The notes beneath the pieces were generated by a model. It did no database searches and had not been told where the DNA came from. It was given only the letters and a program-made list of their open reading frames with translations. From contig CAYPYN010000002.1 in the NCBI GenBank assembly GCA_964415295.1, forward strand, positions 496,001 to 560,000: DNA of 64,000 bases, read 5' to 3'. This document shows positions 18,812 to 26,706 of the stretch, piece by piece (position 1 is the first letter of the stretch; every line of letters starts with the position of its first letter). The translations under genes and the position numbers were made by a program. This stretch comes from SB21 sp964415295 (lineage in GTDB: Bacteria > CLD3 > SB21).

Positions 18812-19810
18812 TCAGATAAGGCCCGATGACGCGAGTTGACCGTCCGGAGTAACGGCGATGTAGGACATATCGTTTTTGTTTTCAGGTAACCCTTTAACAA
18901 AATATCCTGTGGAATAAACATCGGCTTCAACCGATGTACGGCATAGCGATGTAAAACTTAGAAGTGTGTTACCTGGAAATCCTGCGGCCGGATCGATGAT
19001 ATGACCGAATTCTTTCTTATCATAGATAACCTTTTTTTCGTAATTCCCCGAAGTTGAAACAGCCTGGTCGCGGATGGTGAATCCCGCGATCATACGGGAC
19101 GTGTTTGCCGGATCGGGCACCTCGATGAGCCACCCGTCCGAATCCGGAGGGGCGCCGATAGCACGGATATCCCCGCTGTGGTTGATCAATGCCTGCCCGA
19201 TTCCTTCCGACTGCAGGATCCGAGCCGCACTATCCACGGCATAACCCACTGCGATCCCGCCGAGGTCGATCGCCGCTCCTTCTCTCCATAAGCCCGCCGT
19301 CTGATCTTTTTCATTTATCATCAAATTAGAAAAAGAAGCCGATTCCACGGCGCGGTATATTTCTTTATCCGTTGGCGGCGCATAGCGGCGGACGCTCTCA
19401 CGAAACCCCCAGATTCTCATCAACGGTTCTACACAAATATTGAAGGCCCCGCCCGTCTTTTTATGACCATCCCCGGCAAAACGCAGAGCTTCGATCACCG
19501 TAGGGTCTACGGCAACCATCCGTCTACCCGCCGCGTTATTGATCTTCGTTATATCACTGCGGGAATCATAAACGCTCATGAGCGATTCAAGATGCATGAA
19601 TTCGCTCTGAATTTTGCTGATCGCGTGGTGCAGGTGCTCCGCAGACTCTCCGTAAGCCGTCACCGTCACCAGCGTTCCCATACTATAAAAGCGGCGACGG
19701 ACACATAGCAGCCCTGTTTTTGCAAAGACCGACGGAGCCCGGCTGACAAGGATACCTCCAACCGCCCATCGGGTTGCGTGTTTCAGAAAATGTCGTCTTG
19801 AGATGGGCAT
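18812..19810 (-). CDS. apbE: FAD:protein FMN transferase (ApbE)
   Basis: A 332-residue ApbE-family protein. A twin-arginine-type signal (MPISRRHFLKHATRWAVGG) directs it across the inner membrane. Core motifs are 'FYSMGTLVTVTAYG' near residue 42, 'IDLGGIAVGYAVD' for FAD binding, 'INHSGDIRAIG' and 'VSTSGNYEKKV.....FGHIIDP' for the metal site. ApbE cleaves FAD and links FMN through phosphate to a Ser/Thr of partner proteins. A likely substrate, the FMN-binding protein at 20366-20896, is in the same operon. This is the last gene of the porin operon and converges with the kinase gene, 3 nt apart. Confidence 0.95.
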   Translation of the reverse strand: MPISRRHFLKHATRWAVGGILVSRAPSVFAKTGLLCVRRRFYSMGTLVTVTAYGESAEHLHHAISKIQSEFMHLESLMSVYDSRSDITKINNAAGRRMVAVDPTVIEALRFAGDGHKKTGGAFNICVEPLMRIWGFRESVRRYAPPTDKEIYRAVESASFSNLMINEKDQTAGLWREGAAIDLGGIAVGYAVDSAARILQSEGIGQALINHSGDIRAIGAPPDSDGWLIEVPDPANTSRMIAGFTIRDQAVSTSGNYEKKVIYDKKEFGHIIDPAAGFPGNTLLSFTSLCRTSVEADVYSTGYFVKGLPENKNDMSYIAVTPDGQLASSGLI

Positions 19811-19875
19811 AAGTTGTGATCAACGTTTATGAATTTTTCAATTAAAACTATTTATAAGGACCCGCCGTTTGTTCC

Positions 19876-20364
19876 TCAGGCAGGTTCGGTTCTGGATCGA
19901 ATGAGAAACCATGTCAATGCGCTTAACAGAAAGATCAGGCTGGCCTGCAGGGCTAGAAAGGCGATGATCTTAAGCCAAGCAAATTCCGGACGAACGAACC
20001 GAACCAGCCAGCCGGAACCTTCATCCAGAAGAGCGGAAAGAAAGCTGACAGAGATCAAAGACACCTTTTGCCGTTTGGTGAAAGGAGCAAAGATCACCAG
20101 ATGCGTCAGCATAAGCATGAGCATCGCCATGACCGGCAAATGGCCGTGCGTCACTTCGATCATAGAACCGAAGGTTCGTGCCGGACGAAAATCTTCTTCA
20201 GAACCGTTATAGTAGGCGATCACAGAATCCGGGGTTACGTTCATTTTAGAAAAATAGATCAGAAAATTGCTGATCACGAATCCGGCCAGCAGAAGTACTG
20301 TGAACCCCAGGGTCAGACGCATGAATGGATTGGATTGGAAACCGCCTTTTTGCATGTATTGCAT
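19876..20364 (-). CDS. Integral membrane protein of ApbE/FMN-bind operon, unknown
   Basis: A 162-residue protein with about four membrane helices: near residues 20-42, 75-95 (rich in Met and Leu, with a His in 'THGHLPVMAMLMLMLTHLV'), 100-120 and 130-155. Three histidines in and near helix two could bind haem or metal, but no recognised cytochrome motif is clear. ATG 20364 is chosen because it lies one base after the stop of the FMN-binding gene (TGA-C-ATG), which implies translational coupling; the longer reading frame would overlap that gene. Its place between the FMN-binding protein and ApbE makes a membrane electron-transfer partner plausible. I do not recognise the family. Confidence 0.8.
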   Translation of the reverse strand: MQYMQKGGFQSNPFMRLTLGFTVLLLAGFVISNFLIYFSKMNVTPDSVIAYYNGSEEDFRPARTFGSMIEVTHGHLPVMAMLMLMLTHLVIFAPFTKRQKVSLISVSFLSALLDEGSGWLVRFVRPEFAWLKIIAFLALQASLIFLLSALTWFLIRSRTEPA

Positions 20365-20365
20365 G

Positions 20366-20896
20366 TCATTTTTCCTTAGTAAAGAACATTTCAAAGATGA
20401 TGAGGTACTTGCGCACGCTTTCTGTAATAGTCTGAGCCGATAAGGTAGCGCCGGCTACGTTTGGAATACCGCGTTTTATGTGAATATCGTCCTTCAGAGT
20501 CTTGCGGCCGAACTGATCGAACCATCTTTTCGGAGGTAAATAATCCTCCGGCTCCGAAAACGCCAGCATCTCGACGGCTTTGACGGATCCGTCCGAATTC
20601 AGCACGATCATATACGTGGCCGGGTGGGTTCGCACGGTCTGTGTTTCAAAAAATGCGATACTTTGAAGCCGACCTCCCTGAACATACTCGTAGTAGGTCA
20701 ATAGTTTGGAATCCACTTTTGCGCGTGCGCGGCTTTGAATGGTCTGGACCTGATCGTCGCTTAGAAAAAGCGTTTTACGTTTTATGTTATTTTTATCCGC
20801 AAAATATAAGTGCAGCGCTTCTTCTTTGGACAGGTACACCTGAGCCTGGATCGAAGTGAAAGCCAAACCGAAGAGCAGATAAATTGATCTATGCAT
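20366..20896 (-). CDS. Exported FMN-binding domain protein (ApbE substrate)
   Basis: A 176-residue protein with a cleavable signal (MHRSIYLLFGLAFTSIQA, cut after about residue 18) and a FMN_bind-like domain. The C-terminal part holds 'NVAGATLSAQTITESVRK' (residues 146-162), which resembles the flavinylation motif (D)xxSGATxT; Thr151 is the likely site of covalent FMN attachment. The Ser of SGAT is Ala here. Such domains carry electrons in Rnf, Nqr, NosR and extracellular electron-transfer systems. ATG 20896 is preferred because it gives a proper signal peptide; it overlaps the preceding small Cys-rich gene by 8 nt. Confidence 0.85.
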   Translation of the reverse strand: MHRSIYLLFGLAFTSIQAQVYLSKEEALHLYFADKNNIKRKTLFLSDDQVQTIQSRARAKVDSKLLTYYEYVQGGRLQSIAFFETQTVRTHPATYMIVLNSDGSVKAVEMLAFSEPEDYLPPKRWFDQFGRKTLKDDIHIKRGIPNVAGATLSAQTITESVRKYLIIFEMFFTKEK

Positions 20897-21053
20897 ACAG
20901 AGGCGACTCTTTCTCTTTTTTGTCGGCCGCCGCCACATAAGCCCCGACCTCTTTCCGTTTGAGATTGTACCCCGCTGTCCGGAGTTTCAGTAATACCGGA
21001 CAATCTTTACAAGCCTTTTTCTTTTCGAATTTTTTGCAGCAACCGTCTTTCAA
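20889..21053 (-). CDS. Small Cys-rich protein, TTG start
   Basis: A 54-residue reading frame easily missed because it starts with TTG. The sequence begins MKDGCCKKFEKKKACKDCP, giving the pattern C-C-x8-C-x2-C-P (Cys5, 6, 15, 18), then a basic middle and a lysine-rich tail. GAGGCGG stands about 4 nt upstream of the TTG, the gene starts 19 nt after the porin stop, and its stop overlaps the start of the FMN-binding gene by 8 nt (ATGCATAG). These couplings argue that it is real. The four close cysteines suggest a small zinc or Fe-S site. There is no signal peptide, so it is probably cytoplasmic. Function unknown. Confidence 0.72.
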   Translation of the reverse strand: MKDGCCKKFEKKKACKDCPVLLKLRTAGYNLKRKEVGAYVAAADKKEKESPLYA

Positions 21054-21072
21054 AGTACCGCCTCAATAAAAA

Positions 21073-22350
21073 TTAGAAAATATAATTAACGGCTAAATTC
21101 CACTGATCCAGGCCGGTTTTGTTCTTATCGGCATTATTACGGAAATCCCATTTAAAGGCCACATTCGGATGGGGTTTGTACGTGATACCCGCCGTCAAGG
21201 TCGAACGGTCGAATGATTTGTCTTTTGAGAGACCTTTGGAAACCGCGGCATGGGTATTGAGCGTTTCGTATTGTATGAAAGGCGCCAGATAATGCGTGGA
21301 CGTTGTGGAGATCAAAGGCATAAGATCGTATCCGGCCACAACGTACCAGCCGTTCTGCTTTTTCCCGATCGTTTCGCCGTTAAGTACGCTGAGACTGTCG
21401 GTATCGCCGATCGTGGCTTGTGCAAAGAGCGCCCGCGCTTCCAATCCTTTCCATGCGTATTCCCCATGAACGGCAACGATACGGGTTGCAACGTCCAGTG
21501 AACCGGAGGCATCGCGGGTGGTCTGACCCGATTGGCCGGTGTAAAAACTGGCGCCAATAACCGCGCCGCTCAATACCTCGTATTCAAGTTTCCCCGTCAG
21601 CGCCAGTTTCTCGGCAACGGCTTCTGAGCCGCCCTGGCGTCCCTCACGTAGACCGTCCTTTCCATTGAATCCGTCGGCATTCAGTCCTTCCATCAGGTAG
21701 AACCGGTAATTCAGCGACGTGAATAGTTCGCCGTAAACCCCAACTCCGTTTGCACGCCATGTGGCAGGAATGATCGTGCGTTCCACCTGCGGGCGCAACG
21801 TACCGAAGAAAGTTGTTGGCTCGTGTTTTTCATTAATGATACCAACCGGTGATAAGACCAGTCCGGCCCGTAGGTTGAATTTTTTGGAAAACATCAGATC
21901 GATATAACCGAACTCAACCGATGCTTCGCCCTTTTCTTCGTCGCCTTCGCCGGTTGTCGCATGTTCAAATTCGATCTCCGAATTGAACAGGATCCAGTCG
22001 TTGAATCTGTATCCGACATAAAAGATGTTTCTGAGATAATCGACTTTATCGCTCTTGGTCGAACGGGTTTTGTCGTCTAATTTTCTGGCATAATTTTCAT
22101 AAACGATCTCTCCGTAACCGGCTATCGAAACGCCAGATTTTTTCATTTGATAGACCTTGGACGCCGCGGGGCCCAGGCCGCCCGACGATTCGTATCTGGC
22201 TTCGGCCGCCTCGCCCAATTTGAGCCTTTCGATCTCATCGATGAGAATATCCATCTTCCGGTTTATCTCTCTCAGGCTATCCTGCAAGGATTGCGCTTTC
22301 AGAGACGATACCGCCAGCAAGCAAAGAATAACAAGGATGATGTAACGCAT
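21073..22350 (-). CDS. Outer-membrane porin-like beta-barrel
   Basis: A 425-residue exported protein with a signal peptide (MRYIILVILCLLAVSSLKAQ), then a short coiled coil 'LREINRKMDILIDEIERLKL' (about 24-46), then alternating beta strands to a terminal Phe ('WNLAVNYIF'), as in trimeric porins of the phosphate-selective (OprP/OprO) type. ATG 22350 is chosen over an adjacent upstream TTG because GGAG lies 7 nt before it. It is the first gene of the porin / Cys-rich / FMN-bind / membrane / ApbE operon and is preceded by a consensus promoter with Fur-like palindromes, which suggests uptake of or contact with a metal. The exact substrate is unknown. Confidence 0.85.
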   Translation of the reverse strand: MRYIILVILCLLAVSSLKAQSLQDSLREINRKMDILIDEIERLKLGEAAEARYESSGGLGPAASKVYQMKKSGVSIAGYGEIVYENYARKLDDKTRSTKSDKVDYLRNIFYVGYRFNDWILFNSEIEFEHATTGEGDEEKGEASVEFGYIDLMFSKKFNLRAGLVLSPVGIINEKHEPTTFFGTLRPQVERTIIPATWRANGVGVYGELFTSLNYRFYLMEGLNADGFNGKDGLREGRQGGSEAVAEKLALTGKLEYEVLSGAVIGASFYTGQSGQTTRDASGSLDVATRIVAVHGEYAWKGLEARALFAQATIGDTDSLSVLNGETIGKKQNGWYVVAGYDLMPLISTTSTHYLAPFIQYETLNTHAAVSKGLSKDKSFDRSTLTAGITYKPHPNVAFKWDFRNNADKNKTGLDQWNLAVNYIF

Positions 22351-22370
22351 CAAAACTCTCCGGACTTACA

Positions 22371-22389
22371 ATTGAGATTTGTTCTCAAT
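22371..22389. promoter_or_regulatory. Fur-like palindrome, copy 1
   Basis: ATTGAGATTTGTTCTCAAT: perfect 7-bp arms around a 5-bp centre. It lies about 20 bp upstream of the porin ATG, in the leader and over the ribosome-site region. Confidence 0.65.
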
Positions 22390-22407
22390 TAATGATTTAA
22401 AAATTAT

Positions 22408-22424
22408 GCTTAGTTTTTCTAAGC
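22408..22424. repeat. Short hairpin in porin leader
   Basis: GCTTAG-TTTTT-CTAAGC, a perfect 6-bp inverted repeat between palindrome copies 1 and 2. There is no following U-run on the minus strand, so it is not a standard terminator. Confidence 0.45.
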
Positions 22425-22444
22425 ACTTATTTAGCGGCTTATCA

Positions 22445-22463
22445 ATTGAGACTAATTCTCAGA
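22445..22463. promoter_or_regulatory. Fur-like palindrome, copy 2
   Basis: ATTGAGACTAATTCTCAGA: same motif as copies 1 and 3, with two mismatches in the right arm. Confidence 0.6.
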
Positions 22464-22475
22464 GCTTAACACAAA

Positions 22476-22506
22476 TATATGCTCATCAAAAAACGATGAG
22501 CATATA
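22476..22506. repeat. 12-bp-stem inverted repeat in porin leader
   Basis: TATATGCTCATC, a 7-nt loop, then GATGAGCATATA: 12 bp of perfect complementarity between palindrome copies 2 and 3. As RNA it would form a stable stem in the 5' leader of the porin operon. It is not followed by a U-run on the minus strand. It could be an operator for a second regulator or an RNA element. Confidence 0.55.
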
Positions 22507-22507
22507 C

Positions 22508-22526
22508 ATTGAGATTTATTCTCAAT
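22508..22526. promoter_or_regulatory. Fur-like palindrome, copy 3 (start-proximal)
   Basis: ATTGAGATTTATTCTCAAT. In the 9-1-9 view the halves ATTGAGATT / ATTCTCAAT match at 8 of 9 positions, the layout of Fur-family boxes. It begins about 9 bp after the predicted transcription start of the porin operon, where a bound repressor would block transcription. Confidence 0.7.
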
Positions 22527-22540
22527 TAAAAGACGGCACC

Positions 22541-22569
22541 ATTATAGACAGAATTATACGGATTGTCAA
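22541..22569 (-). promoter_or_regulatory. Perfect consensus sigma-70 promoter of the porin operon
   Basis: On the minus strand TTGACA (22569-22564), 17 bp, TATAAT (22546-22541). Predicted start near 22535, giving a leader of about 185 nt that holds three Fur-like palindromes and two hairpins. A perfect consensus fits a strong promoter held off by a repressor. Confidence 0.85.
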
Positions 22570-22624
22570 GTCCTTTTTATGGAATAGTGATTTTCCAGAC
22601 GGATAAGACGCAGTTTTATCAACC

Positions 22625-24010
22625 CTAAGGCCGCTGAAATAACCGGAGCCATTTTAATTTTCCCGCAAACGGCGGATATTTGATGGGAATATCCAGCCAG
22701 GTTCCGCTCCGAATGATGCTCTTCCGATGAGAAAAAGCCTCAAACCCGCTTTTGCCGTGATACGCTCCGATACCGCTGTATTCGATCCCGCCGAACGGCA
22801 ATTCGGGATTGGCATAATGGATCATGGTATTGTTGACGGCGCCGTTTCCAAACGGAAGTTCGCTCAGGATCCGCTTTTCAAATTTCCTATCTTTGGTGAA
22901 AACGTACAGCGACAACGGGTACGGATGTTGTCTTACGAAGTCTATCGCGTCATCCGCCGTATCATAACCGACCACAGGCAAAATGGGGCCAAAAATCTCT
23001 TCCTCCATCAGTGGGGTCTTTATTCCGTCAACTTCCATAAGCGTAGGCTGGATAAAACGTTTTTCACGGTCGGTCTTACCCCCAAAAAGTATACGGCCGC
23101 TCGACAGGAGTTTCTCCAGACGGACAAAATGGCGATCGTCGATGATCTTTGACATGTCTATTTCGTTGCCCGGATCCTCACCGTACATTTCGCGAATGGT
23201 CTTGAGTAACAGTTCCGTAAATTCCTTTTTGATCCTGCGATCCGCGAGAACGTAATCCGGAGAAATGCAGGTTTGCCCTGCGTTGAAAAATTTTCCCCAG
23301 ACGATCCTGCGGGCCGCCACTTTGAGATCGCCGGAGGCATCCACAATGCACGGGGATTTTCCTCCGAGTTCAAGGGTCACCGGAATGAGATCCTTGGCCG
23401 CTTCAGCGGCAATCTTCCTGGCCACTCCCACGCTTCCGGTATAAAGAATATGATCAAAGCGGAAAAAGGACATCATCATCGGAACGATCTCGTGTCCTTC
23501 GCCCTGCGCTACGGCCACGTGCTCCGGAGGAAATACGGCACGTATGATCTTTTCAACAACCAGCGCGCTGGCGGGCGCGAATTCCGAAGGCTTTACCACC
23601 ACGCAATTGCCCGCCGCCACGGCGGCAAACAGGGGATTCAGAATCAGTTGAACCGGATAGTTCCACGCGGCGATGATCAACACGACACCTTTGGGTTCGT
23701 ACTGCATGTAACTGGTGGACGGAAAATGGACGATGGGCGTGGGTACACGTTGCGGCCTGGCCCAGGCTCGAAGATGCTTCAATGCATGATTGACCTCGTC
23801 ATACAGAAGGCCGATCTCGCTGGCGTAGCTTTCAAACGCAGGTTTCCCAAGATCTTTCTTCAACGCATCAAAGATATCGGCTTCATGTCTACGTATCGAA
23901 TGCTTGAGTTCCTTGAGTTTCTCAATGCGGTGGCTTAAATCGCGCGTTCTTCCGTTTAGAAAATAAGTTTTTTGCTGAGCGGAAATTGAAAGGAATGTTT
24001 TCTGATCCAT
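22625..24010 (-). CDS. NAD(P)-dependent aldehyde dehydrogenase (ALDH3-like)
   Basis: A 461-residue aldehyde dehydrogenase, the length of class-3 / coniferyl-type enzymes and shorter than the ~500-residue classic ones. Visible motifs: 'AAWNYPVQLILNPLFAAVAAGN' (cofactor-binding region, about 113-134), 'GSVGVARKI', catalytic general-base Glu in 'LELGGKSPC', nucleophile Cys in 'NAGQTCISPD', and 'EEIFGPILPV'. It has no signal peptide and is therefore cytosolic. It oxidises medium or long-chain or aromatic aldehydes to acids; the substrate is not fixed by sequence. It lies downstream of the M28 peptidase (71 nt) on the same strand. Confidence 0.95.
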   Translation of the reverse strand: MDQKTFLSISAQQKTYFLNGRTRDLSHRIEKLKELKHSIRRHEADIFDALKKDLGKPAFESYASEIGLLYDEVNHALKHLRAWARPQRVPTPIVHFPSTSYMQYEPKGVVLIIAAWNYPVQLILNPLFAAVAAGNCVVVKPSEFAPASALVVEKIIRAVFPPEHVAVAQGEGHEIVPMMMSFFRFDHILYTGSVGVARKIAAEAAKDLIPVTLELGGKSPCIVDASGDLKVAARRIVWGKFFNAGQTCISPDYVLADRRIKKEFTELLLKTIREMYGEDPGNEIDMSKIIDDRHFVRLEKLLSSGRILFGGKTDREKRFIQPTLMEVDGIKTPLMEEEIFGPILPVVGYDTADDAIDFVRQHPYPLSLYVFTKDRKFEKRILSELPFGNGAVNNTMIHYANPELPFGGIEYSGIGAYHGKSGFEAFSHRKSIIRSGTWLDIPIKYPPFAGKLKWLRLFQRP

Positions 24011-24081
24011 AGAAATAACTGAAGTGTGTGTTTAAGATAAAATAATAATATCAGTAATCACGAACTGTCATTCTGCTTGGC

Positions 24082-25470
24082 TCAAATCCCCTCTTCCGCC
24101 AACACATAACTCATTACCGCCATCGCGATCGCGCCGGCTTCGAGTTCCCGTTCATTCACATTGTCAATAGTGTCAAGATCGGAATGGTGATAATCGAAAT
24201 AACGATGCCAATCGGGACGCAGACCGATGGTCGGAACGCCTTGCTTTTTCAGTTCTGAAATATCCGCACCGCCATGTCCTTTGACTATCTTATCCGCCTC
24301 CAACGGCGCCAGCGCATATGCCCATTGCGCTATTTTTGGCAAGGCCATCGAGTCGGCATCCACCGTAAAGGCTCTCGGAGAGAACCCTCCGGCATCCGTC
24401 TCTATGGCAGCCATATGCTTTTCGCCGGGACGGTCCGCTTTGGCATAGGCTTTACCTCCGCGCAGACCGTTCTCCTCATTCATAAATAGAACAACGCGGA
24501 TGGTTCGTTTCGGGCGGAGTCCCTGCGCTTTGATAAGCCGGATCGCCTCAAGGCACTGCACCACACCGGCGCCGTCATCATGCGCGCCCTGACCTTTGTC
24601 CCAACTATCGAGATGGCCGCCGATCAAGATCACTTCGTTAGGCAAGGAACTTCCGCGGAGATCGCCTACCACATTAGCGGATTCTACGTCGGGCAGGGTT
24701 TCGCAATCCAGTTTGATCCGGACTTTCAGCCCCTGTTCCTTCTTAAGCCTATCGCTCAGCGTTTCCGCGCCGACCGTAGAAATCGCAGCCGCAGGGATCT
24801 TCGGAATAGTGTCAGCATAATTCATCGCACCGGTATGCGGCACGTCGTCGAGCCGCGTGGTCATGGAACGTACCAGCACCGCCACAGCGCCCATTTTCCC
24901 GGCTTCCATCGCACCTTTGGATCGCTGATCCACCGCGCCGCCGTAGGCTTCCCCGGGAAAAAACTTCGTGCGGTCCATCGGCCGGTTGTAAAAAACGATC
25001 TTCCCTTTCACCTTATCTCCCAAAGCGTACAGTTGATCAAATGACAGAACTTCAATGACTTCAGCGGTAATCCCTTCTTTTGGCGTGGCCACGCTGCCGC
25101 CGAGCGCACATATCTTCAAAGACGAACTCGTGTAATTGGTATGAATAATCGCTGCTTCTTCGGTTTCCCCCCTCACCCAGTGCGGAACGGTAACGGGTTC
25201 CAGCCGTACATTCTCAAAACCAAGCTCTTCCATCTTCTTCTTTCCCCATTCCACAGCGCGAGCGGCGCCTTCGGAACCGCTCAGACGATGTCCGATGCGG
25301 ACCGAAAGATCATACAGCATGGAATAAGCCGGGTAAGTTTTCATCCCTTCCACGATCATTTTCTGCGCCAAGGAATCATACGGCGGTCTTTCCGACCTGG
25401 ACGTGATGCTTTTCTGACACGATGCTAACGAAACCAAGGCCATGAACCCGGCCCACACGAGCAATCGCAT
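24082..25470 (-). CDS. M28-family zinc peptidase lipoprotein (carboxypeptidase Q-like)
   Basis: A 462-residue exported peptidase. The N terminus MRLLVWAGFMALVSLASC is a lipoprotein signal with Cys18. A protease-associated domain insert (about 110-240) is followed by the M28 catalytic core with zinc ligands in 'GGHLDSWDKGQGAHDDGAG', the Glu pair in 'NEENGLRGG', Asp in 'ETDAGGFSP' and His in 'YHHSDLDTIDNVN'. The family removes amino acids from peptides in the envelope. It lies between the EamA exporter and the aldehyde dehydrogenase, all on the minus strand with gaps under 90 nt. Confidence 0.95.
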   Translation of the reverse strand: MRLLVWAGFMALVSLASCQKSITSRSERPPYDSLAQKMIVEGMKTYPAYSMLYDLSVRIGHRLSGSEGAARAVEWGKKKMEELGFENVRLEPVTVPHWVRGETEEAAIIHTNYTSSSLKICALGGSVATPKEGITAEVIEVLSFDQLYALGDKVKGKIVFYNRPMDRTKFFPGEAYGGAVDQRSKGAMEAGKMGAVAVLVRSMTTRLDDVPHTGAMNYADTIPKIPAAAISTVGAETLSDRLKKEQGLKVRIKLDCETLPDVESANVVGDLRGSSLPNEVILIGGHLDSWDKGQGAHDDGAGVVQCLEAIRLIKAQGLRPKRTIRVVLFMNEENGLRGGKAYAKADRPGEKHMAAIETDAGGFSPRAFTVDADSMALPKIAQWAYALAPLEADKIVKGHGGADISELKKQGVPTIGLRPDWHRYFDYHHSDLDTIDNVNERELEAGAIAMAVMSYVLAEEGI

Positions 25471-25558
25471 AATTCGGTTTCCTTTACTTTTTTAATAAAA
25501 ATACATTCTTTCAGAGGACATCGCGATCAACTTAATTGTCGTAAATTGAGCTGTTGTA

Positions 25559-26506
25559 TCACGGTTCTACAGGCGTCTTTGGATTAAAAACGGATCGCCA
25601 CCCGTTGAATTTTTTTGGTAACGTAATAATAACCACGGAAGATATGATAACCGCGGACGCCAGAAGCGTTCTTGCCGAAAGTTCCTCTCCGGCCAGGGCC
25701 CACCCGAAAAAAACCGCCACAACCGGATTGACATACGCATACGTTGTGACTTTGGACGGTGTGCTCACTTTCAGCAGCCAGATGTAGGCGGAAAATCCTA
25801 CGAGTGACCCGAAAACGGCCAAATAACCCCATGACAGAAACGACCGCCATGTGATCTGCGCGATATCCAGCCGGTTCCATTCTCCCGAAGCAAAGCCCAG
25901 GATAAAAAGCAAAACGCCTCCGGCGATCATCTGCATGGCCGTATTCAGAAATGGAGAATCGGTCAACGGCGCCTGGCGCGAATATAACGATCCGATCGCC
26001 CATGACAGCGCCGCCATGAATAATACGGCCGCACCCATTTCATCCACTCGTTCCCCGCCCGCCAATTCCTCCGGACCAACCAGGATCCCTAACCCGAAAA
26101 AACCCAGTATCACGCCTGCCCATTCACGCATGCCGGGTTTCGATACATCCTTCTGCAGCCAGCTCATGATCATGACCCAGAGTGGAACCGTGGCCACCAG
26201 AAGTGCGGCCAAACCCGAAGGAACACGCTGTTCCGCCCAGGTCACGCCGCCGTTGCCACCCACGAGCATCAAAGCGCCGAGGATCCAAGCCGAGCGCCAT
26301 TGCTTTGGCGTGACCGCTGCGTTTAGACGCCTCCGCATGATAAAGTATAAGAACAGGCCCGCGGACAAATGACGGGCTCCGGCCATAAGGAATGGAGGTA
26401 TAGTCTCCACACCCCAGCGGATCGCCAGATAGGTGGATCCCCATAGAATATAAAGCGAAGCGAAAGCGATGATCAGCTTAATGCGAAAGGTCAGAAGACG
26501 TTCCAT
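25559..26506 (-). CDS. EamA-family (DMT) transporter
   Basis: A 315-residue inner-membrane protein with ten predicted helices in two EamA repeats (about residues 7-135 and 150-290). Family phrases are 'ASLYILWGSTYLAIRWGVE' at the start of repeat one and 'YAYVNPVVAVFFGWALAGEEL' near the end of repeat two. Members export amino acids or metabolites. ATG 26506 is chosen over an upstream ATG at 26554 because GGAG lies 8 nt in front and the first helix follows directly. Confidence 0.93.
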   Translation of the reverse strand: MERLLTFRIKLIIAFASLYILWGSTYLAIRWGVETIPPFLMAGARHLSAGLFLYFIMRRRLNAAVTPKQWRSAWILGALMLVGGNGGVTWAEQRVPSGLAALLVATVPLWVMIMSWLQKDVSKPGMREWAGVILGFFGLGILVGPEELAGGERVDEMGAAVLFMAALSWAIGSLYSRQAPLTDSPFLNTAMQMIAGGVLLFILGFASGEWNRLDIAQITWRSFLSWGYLAVFGSLVGFSAYIWLLKVSTPSKVTTYAYVNPVVAVFFGWALAGEELSARTLLASAVIISSVVIITLPKKFNGWRSVFNPKTPVEP

Positions 26507-26604
26507 ACTTTCTCCAAGAGGTTTGAACCTCCTTCCCTGCAGACCGATGAACATAATCCCATAATTTCAATGAGTCAAGTTCGAATTTGGTCCGTGAAAG
26601 GCGG

Positions 26605-26633
26605 TTGACAATGTTCATGGTTTTGATTAAATA
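26605..26633 (+). promoter_or_regulatory. Sigma-70 promoter of 26707 gene
   Basis: TTGACA at 26605-26610, then TTAAAT (16-bp spacer) or TAAATA (17-bp spacer) at 26627-26633. The -35 is perfect; the -10 is moderate. It faces the gene at 26707. Confidence 0.6.
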
Positions 26634-26706
26634 AACAGAAACCTCATGCTGCTTTCAACCCGGAACTTGCTGAAATTTCTTGAGACCAATCCATTAGGAG
26701 GTCGTT

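Noticed and set aside
22379..22606. A 75-codon plus-strand frame in the porin leader
   Set aside because: It runs through the palindromes and the opposite-strand promoter, and the predicted peptide is explained by those repeats.
26567..26582. Possible further octamer array (TCAATGAG, TCAAGTTC)
   Set aside because: Only one good 8-mer is present, which is too little to call an array.
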